A DNA stretch of 64,000 nucleotides from Siphonodentalium dalli (GCA_032622095.1 CP136065.1:35872732-35936731), one strand, 5' to 3'; shown: positions 43,617-54,300, numbered from the stretch's first letter. Numbers and translations: made by a program. Notes: generated from the letters alone by a model not told the origin.

Positions 43617-45029
43617 CTACACGACCTCCTTTGGTTTGGTTTGGTATTCCGGCTTGTCTCTGCTTGGTTTCGTCTGGCCATTCCCTAAAAAATGAACATA
43701 TCTTTCGGATTTTCCAGACATAATCTTCAGGTTGTTTGTCAACTCCTCCTTCCTGTTTTGTGGGTAGCTACCTCTATTTATATTAGGTGCGGGTGTAGGA
43801 GTTCGTTTTCGAAATGGTCGTTTGACTGCAGCCGCATATGTTCCGGGTAAATTTCTGTATCTTGTTTGTCTGTTTTGGGAACCGCTGCGAGATATGTTCC
43901 TGGCAGCACTATGAGGTCCATTTGGTTTTACCCGGTTCTTTGATAAGTTTCGAGAACGAGATCTTGGCGATATCGCTCTTTTGTGTGGGCGCTTGTCTCT
44001 TTTATTTTGTTGGTTTATATTGGTTTTGTTCGTCAATCTTCGTTTATTATTTACCTCTCTTTTGGAAAATCTTTTGTTTTTTTCTTTTGTCTTTTCTTGA
44101 TATGGAATTTCCTTACCGTAATTTGCTTCATAGTTTTTTAGAAATTCACCTTTTGGAAGCCATAATTTTGCTGATTTTTCTTCGTTCCTCGAGGTATCGA
44201 TAATCCATATTTCTTTCAGTTTTGCAGCGAGATGTGTTCCCGATGTTACCTTGTCGATCTCTAGGTATATCTCACTGTCAATTTTCTTGAATATTTCCTC
44301 GTATCCCTCTTTCTTTTTTGAAAGTAATTTAATATGCGTCTCGAAGGCAAGAACGGCCAGTTCAAATCTTATTGCAGTTTGGTCATGTGGCTCGCCGTTG
44401 ATTACGGAAATGAGGAACTTATCGGGTAAAAGAGGATCTTCTAGAGATATCCAGTCTTTGTAAACATCTAGGTATCTGTTACATTTTAAGGCGTTCCAGT
44501 AGGCTTGTATCCTGCTGTTGAGTTTGCGCCACCAGATCCCTTGAATATCTTTTCTCCTTCGATATGCTTCTTTTTCGAGGTTTATTTCGTTCAGCTCATT
44601 GAACACGTGGGGTTCATTGGTTTGAGCAGTGTCTCTTCCGTTCGATTCAACAATATGTGTTGTTTCCACGAACGATCGGATTGCTGAACACAAAGAATGT
44701 TGAGTTTCTTGTTCCAGCTTGTAACGAGAATCCAAATTGGTCATCATCTTGGCACAAGTGGTAGCACTCTGTTCCATTGATTCGAATAAACTTGAAAAAG
44801 AATCCAACTTGGTTGCTATTTCACTCAGTTTGTCCATGATGTCCAGTGTTGGTTTCTCTGATTCGTCCCGTTTTTGTGAAGTGTTTCCATTATACAAAAT
44901 GCTATCAATGGACCCATTGAAAAGAATTCGGAAGGAAACAATGTTGATAAAAAAAACTTCGTCCGAAACTAAATTCAGAAAAAAACTTAAAACCATCACT
45001 GGAATAAATATCCAGGGAAGTGACGTCAC
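43617..45029 (-). CDS. ORF1 protein of the Penelope-like element
   Basis: An open frame of 470 codons. The 45,029 codon is GTG, so a more realistic start is Met12 (inside the terminal repeat) or Met65 (IMDKLSEIA). Residues 65-110 look helical or coiled-coil (heptad-like L/I/M spacing). 140-290 is a mixed charged region (DIQGIWWRKLNSRIQAYW). 310-440 is strongly basic with Arg/Lys/Ser/Asn (KRPHKRAISPRSRSRN), a likely nucleic-acid-binding tail. No named domain is recognised. By position it is the ORF1 that several endonuclease-bearing Penelope-like elements carry upstream of RT, probably packaging RNA (inference). The stop at 43,617-43,619 lies just before the RT frame's conserved part. Confidence 0.8.
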   Translation of the reverse strand: MTSLPWIFIPVMVLSFFLNLVSDEVFFINIVSFRILFNGSIDSILYNGNTSQKRDESEKPTLDIMDKLSEIATKLDSFSSLFESMEQSATTCAKMMTNLDSRYKLEQETQHSLCSAIRSFVETTHIVESNGRDTAQTNEPHVFNELNEINLEKEAYRRRKDIQGIWWRKLNSRIQAYWNALKCNRYLDVYKDWISLEDPLLPDKFLISVINGEPHDQTAIRFELAVLAFETHIKLLSKKKEGYEEIFKKIDSEIYLEIDKVTSGTHLAAKLKEIWIIDTSRNEEKSAKLWLPKGEFLKNYEANYGKEIPYQEKTKEKNKRFSKREVNNKRRLTNKTNINQQNKRDKRPHKRAISPRSRSRNLSKNRVKPNGPHSAARNISRSGSQNRQTRYRNLPGTYAAAVKRPFRKRTPTPAPNINRGSYPQNRKEELTNNLKIMSGKSERYVHFLGNGQTKPSRDKPEYQTKPKEVV

Positions 45030-45172
45030 AATGAAACCAAAATTCGGAAGTGACGTTAATATTCGTTATACATTATGATATTATACATTGTGTAACCTGA
45101 AGATCAGCAGTAGCCGTGAAAGGCCTAGTTACAATACAATAATGTTTTTCTAAGCCATGCTTTCAATTTATT

Positions 45173-45180
<8 letters not shown>
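44890..45180 (+). repeat. Penelope-like element terminal repeat, right (5' of coding strand), inverted
   Basis: Inverted partner of 41,189-41,478. On the minus strand it supplies the first roughly 48 residues of the ORF1 open frame. On the plus strand it retains the endonuclease tail. Its ribozyme-like motif (near 45,092-45,132) has one stem II substitution (GCCG for GCTG). Confidence 0.95.

Positions 45181-45208
<28 letters not shown>
45173..45208 (+). repeat. (TA)n microsatellite at the Penelope-like element's 5' side
   Basis: About 17 TA units adjoining the right terminal repeat, matching the (TA)n at the other end. Either insertion into a TA tract or TA-rich ends of the element. Confidence 0.93.
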
Positions 45209-45212
<4 letters not shown>

Positions 45213-45330
45213 AAATAATGAAGAAACTCTCCTCTGAGGTAGGTGACTGCTGACGTGAAGAATGGAATAATTTGAAAATTAGGAAAGGTATCCGTTCATT
45301 GTTGAATATTTATTACATGTATGTACAAAC

Positions 45331-45370
45331 AGCTATACCGGTTTCGGCACATCTTGCCTTTTCAATAGCT
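45331..45370 (-). ncRNA. Second, degenerate hammerhead-like motif upstream of the Penelope-like element
   Basis: Read on the minus strand the order is: stem I AGCUA, UUGAAAA (consensus CUGANGA, two changes), stem II GGCA with loop AGAUG and UGCC, GAAA, palindrome CCGG, GUA, then stem I partner UAGCU. It has the same architecture as 41,237-41,277, including a self-complementary stem III (ACCGGU), but unrelated stem sequences. Probably a relic of a terminal repeat from another Penelope-like family; the core changes argue it is not active. Confidence 0.45.
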
Positions 45371-45439
45371 TGGAGTCACTGATGAAAAATGTGTATTCAT
45401 CTTAGAGTCTGTATGAATCAAATGCACAAAAACGCACAC

Positions 45440-45848
45440 ACCGAACTGGAACGACACCCTTTATAGATTATCTGAGTGTATGGACAATGGTTAGTTGTTT
45501 AAGGAAGTACACAATTTATATAGATGGATTTGGTTCAGAAAAGTGTCTGGCAAATAAGAAAGGCAAACTTTCTGTTTTGAGGGCCTCCTACCCAATCTGA
45601 AGTCTGGACGACACTACACACTGAAGTATTATCTAAGTGTGTGGCCAAAGGTTAATCTGTATCAGGATATACACACCAGGAATGTGTGGGTTCCCGAAAG
45701 CCTGCACCATGTGCACTTCACAACAAGCGGCTGGCAAATAATAAAGGCGAATTTTTATGTTCCCCACCCTAATTGAAGTGTTGAACACGTCACGCATGGA
45801 AGGGATTATGCTCTCAATATCAACCGATGGTTATTTTATCAGGCAATA
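45440..45848 (+). repeat. Imperfect tandem repeat (about 185 bp), left part
   Basis: The phrase CTGGCAAATAAnAAAGGC recurs near 45,548, 45,732 and, beyond the Helitrons, 46,968. TGAAGT and 'gtgtgnnCAA(T/A)GGTTA' follow at matching distances. The Helitron pair split this array. Confidence 0.65.
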
Positions 45849-46468
45849 TCTCATTATATATTTTGAAGACCTCTGTCTGTTTGTCTGTTTGTTTGTCATT
45901 TATACAAATCTACGATTCTCGACCGATCGGGACGAAACTTGGTACGTGTGTGTATTTGACCAGGCGGTGGACGTTGTCGTATTGGCGAGCCCGTGCGGCG
46001 CCCACTTCGCGCATGCGCAGACGAGATCTCGGAAACGGGTGGAGCTATCGACTTGAAATTTGCTATGTGAATGTACCTTGCCCCGTATACGAATTTTATC
46101 GGGTTGCCGAGCCCGTGCGACGCCAGCGTCGCGCATGCGCAGACGAGATCTCGGAAACGGGTGGAGATATCGACTTGAAATTTGCTATGTGAATGTATCT
46201 TGCCCCGGATACGAATTTTATCGGATCGCCGAGCCCGTGCGACGTCATCTTCGCGCATGCGCAGCCGAGATCTCGGAAACGGGTGGAGCTATCGACTTGA
46301 AATTTGCTATGTAAATGTATCTTGCCCCGGATACAAATTTTATCGGGTCGCCGAGCCCGTGCGACGCCAGCTTCGCGCATGCGCAGACGAGATCTCGGAA
46401 ACGGGTAGAGCTATCGACTTGAAATTTGGTTTTTGAACAGCCCGGACAACGTCGGGCTCATCGGCTAG
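45849..46468 (+). mobile_element. Non-autonomous Helitron-type element, first of a head-to-tail pair
   Basis: Starts TCTCATTATATATTTTGAAG after an A. The 3' end is a hairpin (AGCCCG...CGGGCT, 46,439-46,458) followed by TCATCGGCTAG, with CTAG the CTRR terminus and T next. Helitrons insert between A and T, start with TC and end with CTRR 3' of a hairpin (family knowledge), and all of these are met. The body holds four tandem units of about 122 bp (CGAGCCCGTGCGACGCCAGC, GCATGCGCAGACGAGATCTC, CTATCGACTTGAAATTTGCT). No Rep/helicase frame; the ORFs within the repeats are artefacts. Confidence 0.85.
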
Positions 46469-46908
46469 TCTCATATATATTTTGAAGACCTCTGTATGTT
46501 TGTCTGTATGTCTGTCTGTCTGTCATTTATACAAATCTACGATTCTCGACCGATCGGGACGAATGTTGGTACTTGTGTGTAGTTTGACCAGGCGGTCGTC
46601 CTTGTCGTATTGGCGAGCCCGTGCGACGCCCGTGCAGCGCATTAGCAGACGAGATCTCGGAAACGGGTGGAGCTATCGACTTGAAATTTGCTATGTGAAT
46701 GTATCTTGCCCAGGATACGAATTTTATCGGGTCGCCGAGCCCGTGCGACGCCAGCTTCGCGCATGCGCAGACCAGATCTCGGAAACGGGTAGAGCTATCG
46801 ACTTGAAATTTTGTTTTTGAATAGCCCGGACAACGTCGGGCTGGGTAGAGCTATCGACTTGAAATTTGGTTTTTGAATAGCCCGGACAACGTCGGGCTCA
46901 TCGGCTAG
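46469..46908 (+). mobile_element. Non-autonomous Helitron-type element, second of the pair
   Basis: Begins TCTCATATATATTTTGAAGA directly after the CTAG of the first copy, and ends hairpin plus CTAG at 46,905-46,908 followed by T. It has two body units in place of four and an internal duplicate of its own 3' hairpin region (46,820-46,841). Confidence 0.85.
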
Positions 46909-47070
46909 TACGATATATAAGGCTGTGTTGGTTTTCAACTTCATGGGACACTTTACAAAAAACGGCTGGCAAATAACAGAAATAACGTTTTATCTGTTTT
47001 TGTGATCACCTACGTTATTTTAAGTCATGAATACACCACGGACTGAGGGGGTGTGCTCTCATATATCTTT
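46909..47070 (+). repeat. Imperfect tandem repeat (about 185 bp), right part
   Basis: Continues the array interrupted by the Helitron pair (ACGGCTGGCAAATAACAGAA, TTTTAAGTCATGAATACACC...GTGCTCTC). Confidence 0.6.
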
Positions 47071-48408
47071 AAATACATCCGACATCCTTTATGTTTTATA
47101 CATTTCCATACAGGGGCAGCAAGAAGACGACCAACCATGATCGTGTTGCTCATGTACAACACATATCACATACTTGTCCACCATTTTGTTGTTACATCAT
47201 TTGCTATTTTACAAATAATAAATCAGTCAATCTCAGTTTTAACTGACGGAGTGGACAGAGAGCAGTACTCAGGACGGATGCTTCAATTGACATTCTTCTT
47301 GACGCTAAACACCGAAAACATCCGTCCGCTAATTTATATTTCTTCGCTCGAACTTAATATTCTCCACAAGTTAGCTTGTTATATACTTCTCGTTATCATA
47401 CCTATTGTGTTAATTAATAATTGTAGTGTTCAACTTGACAGGTCAGAACTTTGATAATATAAATTTGTAATGCCGAGTGCACCACACCATATACTATAGT
47501 GGAGTAGTTGATTGAAAGGAATTTGTTAGAATTGGAAGAATTTGAGAAAACTGTCAATCTTTTGACATTGCATGATCATAAATGCGGAAAATATCTTACA
47601 AAACTCATAGGTTTAATAACTACATAAATTTAGTTTCTGAAGGTTCTGAGTTATATTGGAATGAATCCAAATCGAGGCCGGAGGGGGTATTCGGATAACC
47701 AAGACACCCCCCCCCCTGAATGGAAGGGTTATAATCCAGTTGGGTATTTGCTCTTTCTGCGATATGCTGCAGCTACTTTTCCCGAACCGTGGAACATTGG
47801 TTAGCCCCCCCCCCATGATACACAAATTGTAATAACGACATTATTACATGAGTTGTAGGGTATAGAACCCCAGTGGGTTTGTGGTACATTTTTCGGGAGG
47901 TATCTTAATTATTCGTCAACGGCACGCTATATCCGTATACAGTGCCGTTTATTCCGTGAAAATCGGACCAGAATGTTTTCAATAAGGAATAAGTAACTGA
48001 TGTCACGTGATCGAACTTTCAATGGTTTGTTTCTACACAAAAATTGTCTCAACATAATTCTATACCAATGTATTCATGTATGTGTTGTCAGATTATAACT
48101 TCAGTGAAAAATGAATCTTTCAGTCAAGCTGCTAAACCAAACAAGACCATCAATGCCTGTGGGTCGTTCACCAGAATGTAAAGACGGAGAAGACTGGGAC
48201 TCTGAAGACTACAGTAGTCAGTACTTGTCAAATAACTTTAAGACAAATAGTTTAAACTGGGACACAGGTAGAGGGTGTTGAACAGTGGAAGGGATATGGA
48301 GGTGTCTCCCTTGAAATTTCTAAATGCAAATCCATCCCCTTCCACCAATAGATAATTTTTCATTACCTCCTAACTCACTGTCGGATACCCGTTTAGGTTC
48401 GGACATTC
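47071..48408 (+). other. Unassigned sequence, no gene recognised
   Basis: A 133-codon frame (47,053-47,454) has a hydrophobic C-terminal stretch but no known motif, and I do not call it. C-runs occur at 47,706-47,716 and 47,804-47,813. The 3' part is possibly the promoter of the candidate exon at 48,413. Confidence 0.5.
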
Positions 48409-48420
48409 CAAGATGGCGGC
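48409..48420 (+). promoter_or_regulatory. YY1-like site overlapping a start codon
   Basis: CAAGATGGCGGC matches the classical YY1 core (AAGATGGCGGC), which in animal promoters often overlaps the initiating ATG just downstream of the transcription start. A single-site match only. Confidence 0.4.
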
Positions 48421-48441
48421 GCCAACTAAATCAGATAAACG
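48413..48441 (+). CDS. Candidate first coding exon of an unidentified gene
   Basis: ATG in strong context is followed by nine complete codons and two bases of a tenth (MAAPTKSDK then CG), then a consensus splice donor (CG|GTAAGTGT). The exon would end in phase 2. Combined with the overlapping YY1-like site this resembles a short 5' coding exon of a housekeeping gene. I could not find the next exon in the following kilobases, and ten residues are too few to identify a protein. The match could be chance. Confidence 0.3.
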
Positions 48442-49841
48442 GTAAGTGTATATATTGTCTCCCAGCAGCAATCAACGACATCTTTCGGTGATACACATTG
48501 AAACAGTTATGTAGGAATTTGTATGCCCAACACATACGTAATACGCCTTTTGCATAACAGGCATGTGAATTGTTGTATTTGGCGTGTCAAGTCGTTATAA
48601 TTTTTCGAAATTTTATCGAGGCGGCGAAATGTTCGCTTTTTCGTATTGTTCTGGTCCTGGGCTCATGCATCCGCAAATTTATGTATTGTTGTGGATAGAT
48701 TAGGTCACCACACATCTTCGGAATGCAAAACCGGCGATATTTTTATTGTCTAACTCCGAAAAACGACCTTTGAAAATTTCAAAATGTTCAGGTTCGGATT
48801 CGCAACATTCGCGATGATTTTGTTCAGGTTCAGACACAATTTTCGTTCAGGTTTGGACAAATTTGGTTCAGGTTCGGACGCATCAAAAACTTCGCATAAA
48901 AATGACACGCCGAGGTACAGTCGCGTTCTTATTGCGTTTTTGTATCCGACAGTGTAACTGGACCAAACAAAATTACAACTGATACATCAAGATCTCCAAC
49001 TGTTGGACATTTATCAAAACCTAACTGAAAATACGGGTATATATCAAAATTATTGCATGTAATATAGGAATCTATATACCAGTACCAGACTTGAATTCAC
49101 AGCATAGACAGGTTGGGTGCGGGAGTGTTAAATGTCCCATTTCTGTCCCTAGTTGAACCAAATGTTAATCCCAATCTATGAGATCAATTGATCTAGTAAT
49201 CTCGAATGGTATATTATAGAAGTTTAAGTGGGTTCATTTTCATTAAAATATGTTACACAATTAAGGGAAGATAAACATAAATAGACACATCATTATAATA
49301 GATGAAAATAAGTCGATAGATTATATAAACATAATATAACACTTGCCTGTACCAATGTACAACAATACAGCACATGGGAATTAATGTAATTTAAATTGAA
49401 ATGAATGACACAAATAAACATTGTCTGTGATTTGTTTATCAAAGACTGTCAGATAAGATAAGATCTCATTTCATACACAGGAGATATCAGTGAGAATGGC
49501 AGGCATACAAGCTTTATATTATTAGTGAAAGAGATGACTTCTCAAATAACATGGAGGCATTAGGAATGTTTAAGAAAAATATTTGTAACAGGGGTACATA
49601 TACCTACTTTGAACCCTCAGTTGACAAGGGTAACAATCTGTCTGTTTATGATTTTTCTCGCAGACCCCTGGACCGGTTTCAACTAAATTTTGTGGGATGA
49701 GTCGATGTACTATAATGCAGTTAGTTTTTCAAAATTAAAATTTTTTATGAAAATAATTTAAAAAATGTTAAAATGCATTATATTTTAATGTTTTTTTCAG
49801 TTAATTGAGCAAGGAGTTAAATCTTAAATATTTTTGTTTTT
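48442..49841 (+). other. Possible intron / unassigned sequence
   Basis: Repeats of the phrase GTTCAGGTTYGGA (48,785-48,880, four variants) form a short degenerate tandem. 49,620-49,840 (CAGACCCCTGGACCGGTTTC...) reads like the head of the dispersed repeat that follows. No exon recognised. Confidence 0.45.
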
Positions 49842-50228
49842 AGTTATGTTCCTGGCTCAGCCAACAATTGACCCAGTGACCCCATTTGAACATATCTGAA
49901 CCCCAGTCACACAAGGACCCTTCATACCAAATATGAACCCATTCAACCCGATGGTACATGAGAAGAAGTCGTTTTAAAGAATTACTATGGAGGGCAAGAG
50001 TTATGGCCTGGGCTTCACAACCATTGGACAGAGTTACCTCATTTGAAAAAATCTGAATGTGACTCACCTATGGAACATCCACACCAAATATGAACCCATT
50101 CAGTCTTATGATCTAGAGAAGAAGATGTTAAAAGAATTGTTGACAGATGGATGGACGGACAGACAGATGGACCGGTGACAGATGAGAAGTGATGACTATA
50201 GCTTCGTCTCAGTTGAGCTAAAAATTAC
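49842..50228 (+). repeat. Dispersed repeat with 'gatgactatagct' tail, copy 1
   Basis: GTTATGTTCCTGGCTCAG, TTGACCCAGTGACCCCATTT, CCAAATATGAACCCATTC (repeated twice) and ATGGACGGACAGACAGATGG lead to GTGATGACTATAGCTTCGTC and GAGCTAAAAA. Related to 50,813-51,333. No coding content; a SINE-like or non-autonomous family of unknown class. Confidence 0.75.
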
Positions 50229-50812
50229 ATTTCATTGAACAAATCTGTAAATCACGCCCCCGATAATGTGTGGACATCCCTGCGAGTATAGGACATACAT
50301 GATTTATTTGAATGCCTGACTACATTGGCCTAACAAAATTTCCATGACCTTGAAAGCCAGTGCATTTTCTTTTATATGAGAGGCTCCCCATGGGATACTC
50401 GCATATATAAGATAATGCACAAGCACAGGGTCTTCATTGCTGCACCAGCACAGCTCTGGCCATGAAATGGTTAATATTAATAGTAGAAATAAACTATAAA
50501 CTGTCAAACAGTTAATTTGTATCTGAGATAAACATGAGATTAAATTTCATTCATGCAACTATCAGCTATGTCTGGGAGAGATTTGGACATTGAGATAATT
50601 AGTTTATAAGACTCTGCAGAGCAAGGCCAGGGTATTGTTACTCCTACAGCTGTGATCAAAACAAGGATTTTAATGGGGTTAATAGGCAGAGGTATGGTAC
50701 AGTGTGGTGTTGCAGGGACAGCAGGTGAGGTGGGGTGGGGTCGGTGGATTGTTGTAGCTGTGATGTGTCTAAAAAAAATTAAAGGTCAAAATGCAAAAAA
50801 ATTATTTATTGT
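50229..50812 (+). other. Sequence between repeat copies, no gene
   Basis: Nothing recognised. GTGGGGTCGGTGGATTGTTG near 50,735 is G-rich but short. Confidence 0.5.
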
Positions 50813-51333
50813 TTTTAGAGTTATGTCCCTGGCGCTGCCCCTATTTGACCCAATGACCCCAATTGAACAAATCTGAACCCCAGTCACACAAGGTCCCTCC
50901 GTACCAAATATAAGCTAAATCGGCACAATGTGTCTTGAGAAGAAGTCATTATAAGAATTATTGTGAAGGAATAGAGTTATGGCCCTGGTTTCTCAACTAA
51001 TCAACATGGTGACCTCATTTGAACAAATCTTAATGTGCGTCACCTATGGGAACATCCACACCAAATATGAACCCATTCGGCCTTATTGTTCTGGAAAATA
51101 AGTCATTCTAAGAATTACTATGAAGGAATAGAGTTGTGGCACTGCTTTCTCAACTAATTGACCTGATGACCTCATTTGAACAAATCTGAATGTGATTCAC
51201 CTGGGGAACATCCACACCAAATATGAATCTGTTCCGTCGAACGGTTCTGGAGGAGAAGATGATTCTTGACGGACGGACGGACGAGGAGTGATGACTATAG
51301 CTCCACCAGAGACTTCGTCTCAGGTAGCTAAAA
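50813..51333 (+). repeat. Dispersed repeat with 'gatgactatagct' tail, copy 2
   Basis: Same family as 49,842-50,228, in the same orientation and longer. It has three internal 'GAGTTATGGCCCTG...CATTTGAACAAATCT' segments and ends GACGGACGGACGAGGAGTGA then TGACTATAGCTCC and AGGTAGCTAAAAA. Confidence 0.78.
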
Positions 51334-54300
51334 AAAACTAGCCTACTATGGCCAATATGCAGACCAATTCCAATGCATTATGTCAACTTTGCTTCAGTAC
51401 TCACTCTATTTTCAATAACTGTAGTGAAGATAATTCCGGATGCCGTCTGTTGTGGAGTATTCCGAATGCTGGGGTCAGTTTTAAGCCGGATGCCTCAATT
51501 CTATAGCTTCGTAATTCTAACTACCAAATAGTCGAAACAGTCCAAAGTACAAGATATGATCTGAGTCATTCCTAAATTTAGCTCCGTCCGATGACGAAAC
51601 GAAACTCAAAAGTTGTAACGAGTAGGGGAATTCCCTCCGATTTCACCGATGTATTTCCGTACTTCCGACAATATATAATGATCTCCTGTGTTCATGCAGG
51701 TTCCTGCACGTACGCGTGTTGTAGATAATGGGACTGAATAATACACATTCCAATACACAAATAAATAAATATATCATCACATGTCGCAGTGCTATATGCC
51801 TCCTTGAACATTAATTATTGTTGACAAAACGAACGGCAACACATCGCCAACCCTATTTCGTGCACACAATTCCGGACAGTGCGATAGAGAATAATACTAT
51901 ACAATGTACACATGACAACTCACTAGTAAACACCTAAACATATAAAATCATGCGATGTACTTCTCTGTCGATAGATTGGGATGTACCTAAAGTAATGTAA
52001 TGTCTGATACTTACGTTTTGTTTGGTGGTTATCTTGTTTCGCCGAGTTACTAAATATGCTGTAAGCAGGATCTTGCCACACAACTGTGCCAACTTTCAAG
52101 CATGCAAGATAGAGTTTCTCCCCTTGGTACGGTATGCTGATCGAAAGTCAGCCCATCTGTTACTAATCTATAAGTTTGTTTTCATTGTTTGCATGTGCGT
52201 TTGAAGCATGGTATATGAAGGTATATTTGGTAAAACTGTTTGCAAACATTAAATGTAATATGCGACGTGTAATTTGTGCAAATGCAATAGAATCACAATA
52301 TTTTAAAGAGCGTACGTGTATTTAAAATTAGACTCAGTGTACTACAAAACGTATACTTATAATAAAGAGCGATTTGTTCCATGGTGTGAGAACATGTAGT
52401 AAGAAGAAGTTTAATGAAACTATATTAAAGTCACATTGATCAGTGTTACACATTTCAGAAAATCAATTAGACTATATAGCGTAATTGAACGTCCTATTTT
52501 GATGTTAGCGGGAGAATGGACTCTAAAACATGACCAGTGCAGGGTTAAATGGCAGCCAATTAGTCTGCTTGAGGTGGCTTGTCGACAAAAAAGTGTAACA
52601 CGGTGGTGTGTTTGAGTGATGTGGCTGTTTCCATGCACGTACATGTAGGCACAGAATAATTCTGCTGCATTCAAAACTTCAGTTTTATGCCAAAATTTCG
52701 TTTACCAGGAACCATAATTTGTCAAGTGCGCCCAATTCAAGCTCCAGCGTGTCCATGTTTATCAGGCGAACCATCGTCCATATTTTGTCAGAGAGAAATC
52801 GGTCAGCTATAACACCAATGATGGGTATATATGCTACCATCATTTACTTTATCGACATGGACCTCACAGGGTGACTTTTCGTGTTCATTTTATGATATTT
52901 TGTGTTGCAATTGTAAACAGGGGTGGGGTCAGGGAAGGGTTAATAAGACGAAAACAATGTCATGGATAGAGATTTTGTATTTTATTTTCAAATTTGAAGA
53001 GTCCAGGGACCGATTTGTGTCATTTTCAGATGGCATGTCATTGACGCTGTTGTCACTTTAGGTTACAGTGAAGTAATTCGATTGGTAGCGCCCTCCAACG
53101 GATTTTGGACCAAGATGCAGGAGAGAATTAAAAAAATTCTGGGCTCTGGTTGGTTAATAGTAGTTTTGATATTTAAACATATAAAATACATGCAATCACT
53201 CCTCTTGAAATTTCAGACTCCAAACAAAACATTGGCACATTGTAAAGCACGTGGTTCCTAGATTTAATTTGTTTGGTGTGAGGTAAAAAATGTCAATATT
53301 TTGTTCATGCAATTCTGACTCTCGATTATAAATCCCACATTTAAAGGTACATTCCATGCTCGACGATATGATTTTTTTCATGCAGAAACTTTGCGCAGAT
53401 GCCAATCCTGGTGACCATGTACTCATTTATCACAATTCGTGGATAGTCAGGGCTGCAGGCCATTATATGTTACTTCACTGTAACCTATTCAGCAATGCAC
53501 AAGTGAGAGCAGAAGGTGAAGGTTGGCATCCTATATGAAGGCCAAGGTCGTTGGCACAGTAGTATTGTATGATCCGTCTTACAGCATTTAAACTAAATAT
53601 GTCGATCAAAATATGATTCAACTTTGAACTTTCCGGATCTGGAGGTGGACCGCTCGTGCTTTTTGCCGGTAAACTCAATCGCAAAAGTTGTCATTGTTAG
53701 ATAATTCGATAGGGTTAGGACAATACATCGCGGATGATGATATGGCATCAGTCAGCAACAGTCGCATATTCAGGGACGTGGCGAATTTGTCCTGTTTGTG
53801 TTGGGGTGGGGTGCAGATGGGGAGGGATTGGTTTACTACATTGAAACTTCCAATTGTATCCACATTGAACAGGCTAAGCTCCCAAGTTATACTTGCCCCA
53901 CGACCCTCATTTGATCTGTCCGTGTGTCACAGTGTGTGCTATGTGGGGGTTGGTGTGGGGTCCCGAAATATCGATATCCTCGATGTATGCTTTCCAGCTT
54001 GTTTGATATACTATTAAATCTTATTCGGGGGAATAGACATGACAATTGTAGATTGAACAGAAAGCGTTATTTCCTTGTATACATGTATGTGAAAGAAAAC
54101 ACAATCATGAAAAAAACTTAACGTTCCTCCACACCAGCATTTGGTTGAACTACGACACGTTATTGGTGAGGATCTCCCGCTCAATACAGTTTGTCATCAT
54201 GAACAGCTCTTCTTGTTCCGTTATCACTGCGATATATATCACTGCCGGAAAGCTGGTACTTTGCGGACCGGTACATCTATTTACGTATCGTCGGAACTAT

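Larger units (their letters stand above)
41189..45180 (-). mobile_element. Penelope-like retroelement (EN-positive), coding strand minus
   Basis: A 4.0-kb element read right to left: inverted terminal repeat, ORF1, reverse transcriptase, GIY-YIG endonuclease, inverted terminal repeat. Penelope-like elements copy their RNA at a nick made by their own GIY-YIG nuclease and often carry hammerhead ribozymes in terminal repeats (family knowledge). Here the terminal repeats are inverted relative to each other, a known arrangement in the group. The RT has one frameshift, so this copy is probably inactive unless that base is a sequence error. Both ends abut (TA)n DNA. Confidence 0.95.

Noticed and set aside
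43838-45078. Plus-strand frames opposite the Penelope-like ORF1
   Set aside because: Shadows of the minus-strand genes; composition mirrors the complementary codons.
45757-46820. Frames of 80-120 codons in the Helitron bodies
   Set aside because: Generated by the 122-bp tandem units; identical phrases on several frames and no Rep/helicase motif.
47053-47454. 133-codon frame with hydrophobic stretches
   Set aside because: No conserved motif; starts within a repeat remnant. AT-rich DNA readily gives hydrophobic frames.
53356-53538. 60-codon frame possibly an exon
   Set aside because: No similarity recognised and no clear splice sites.
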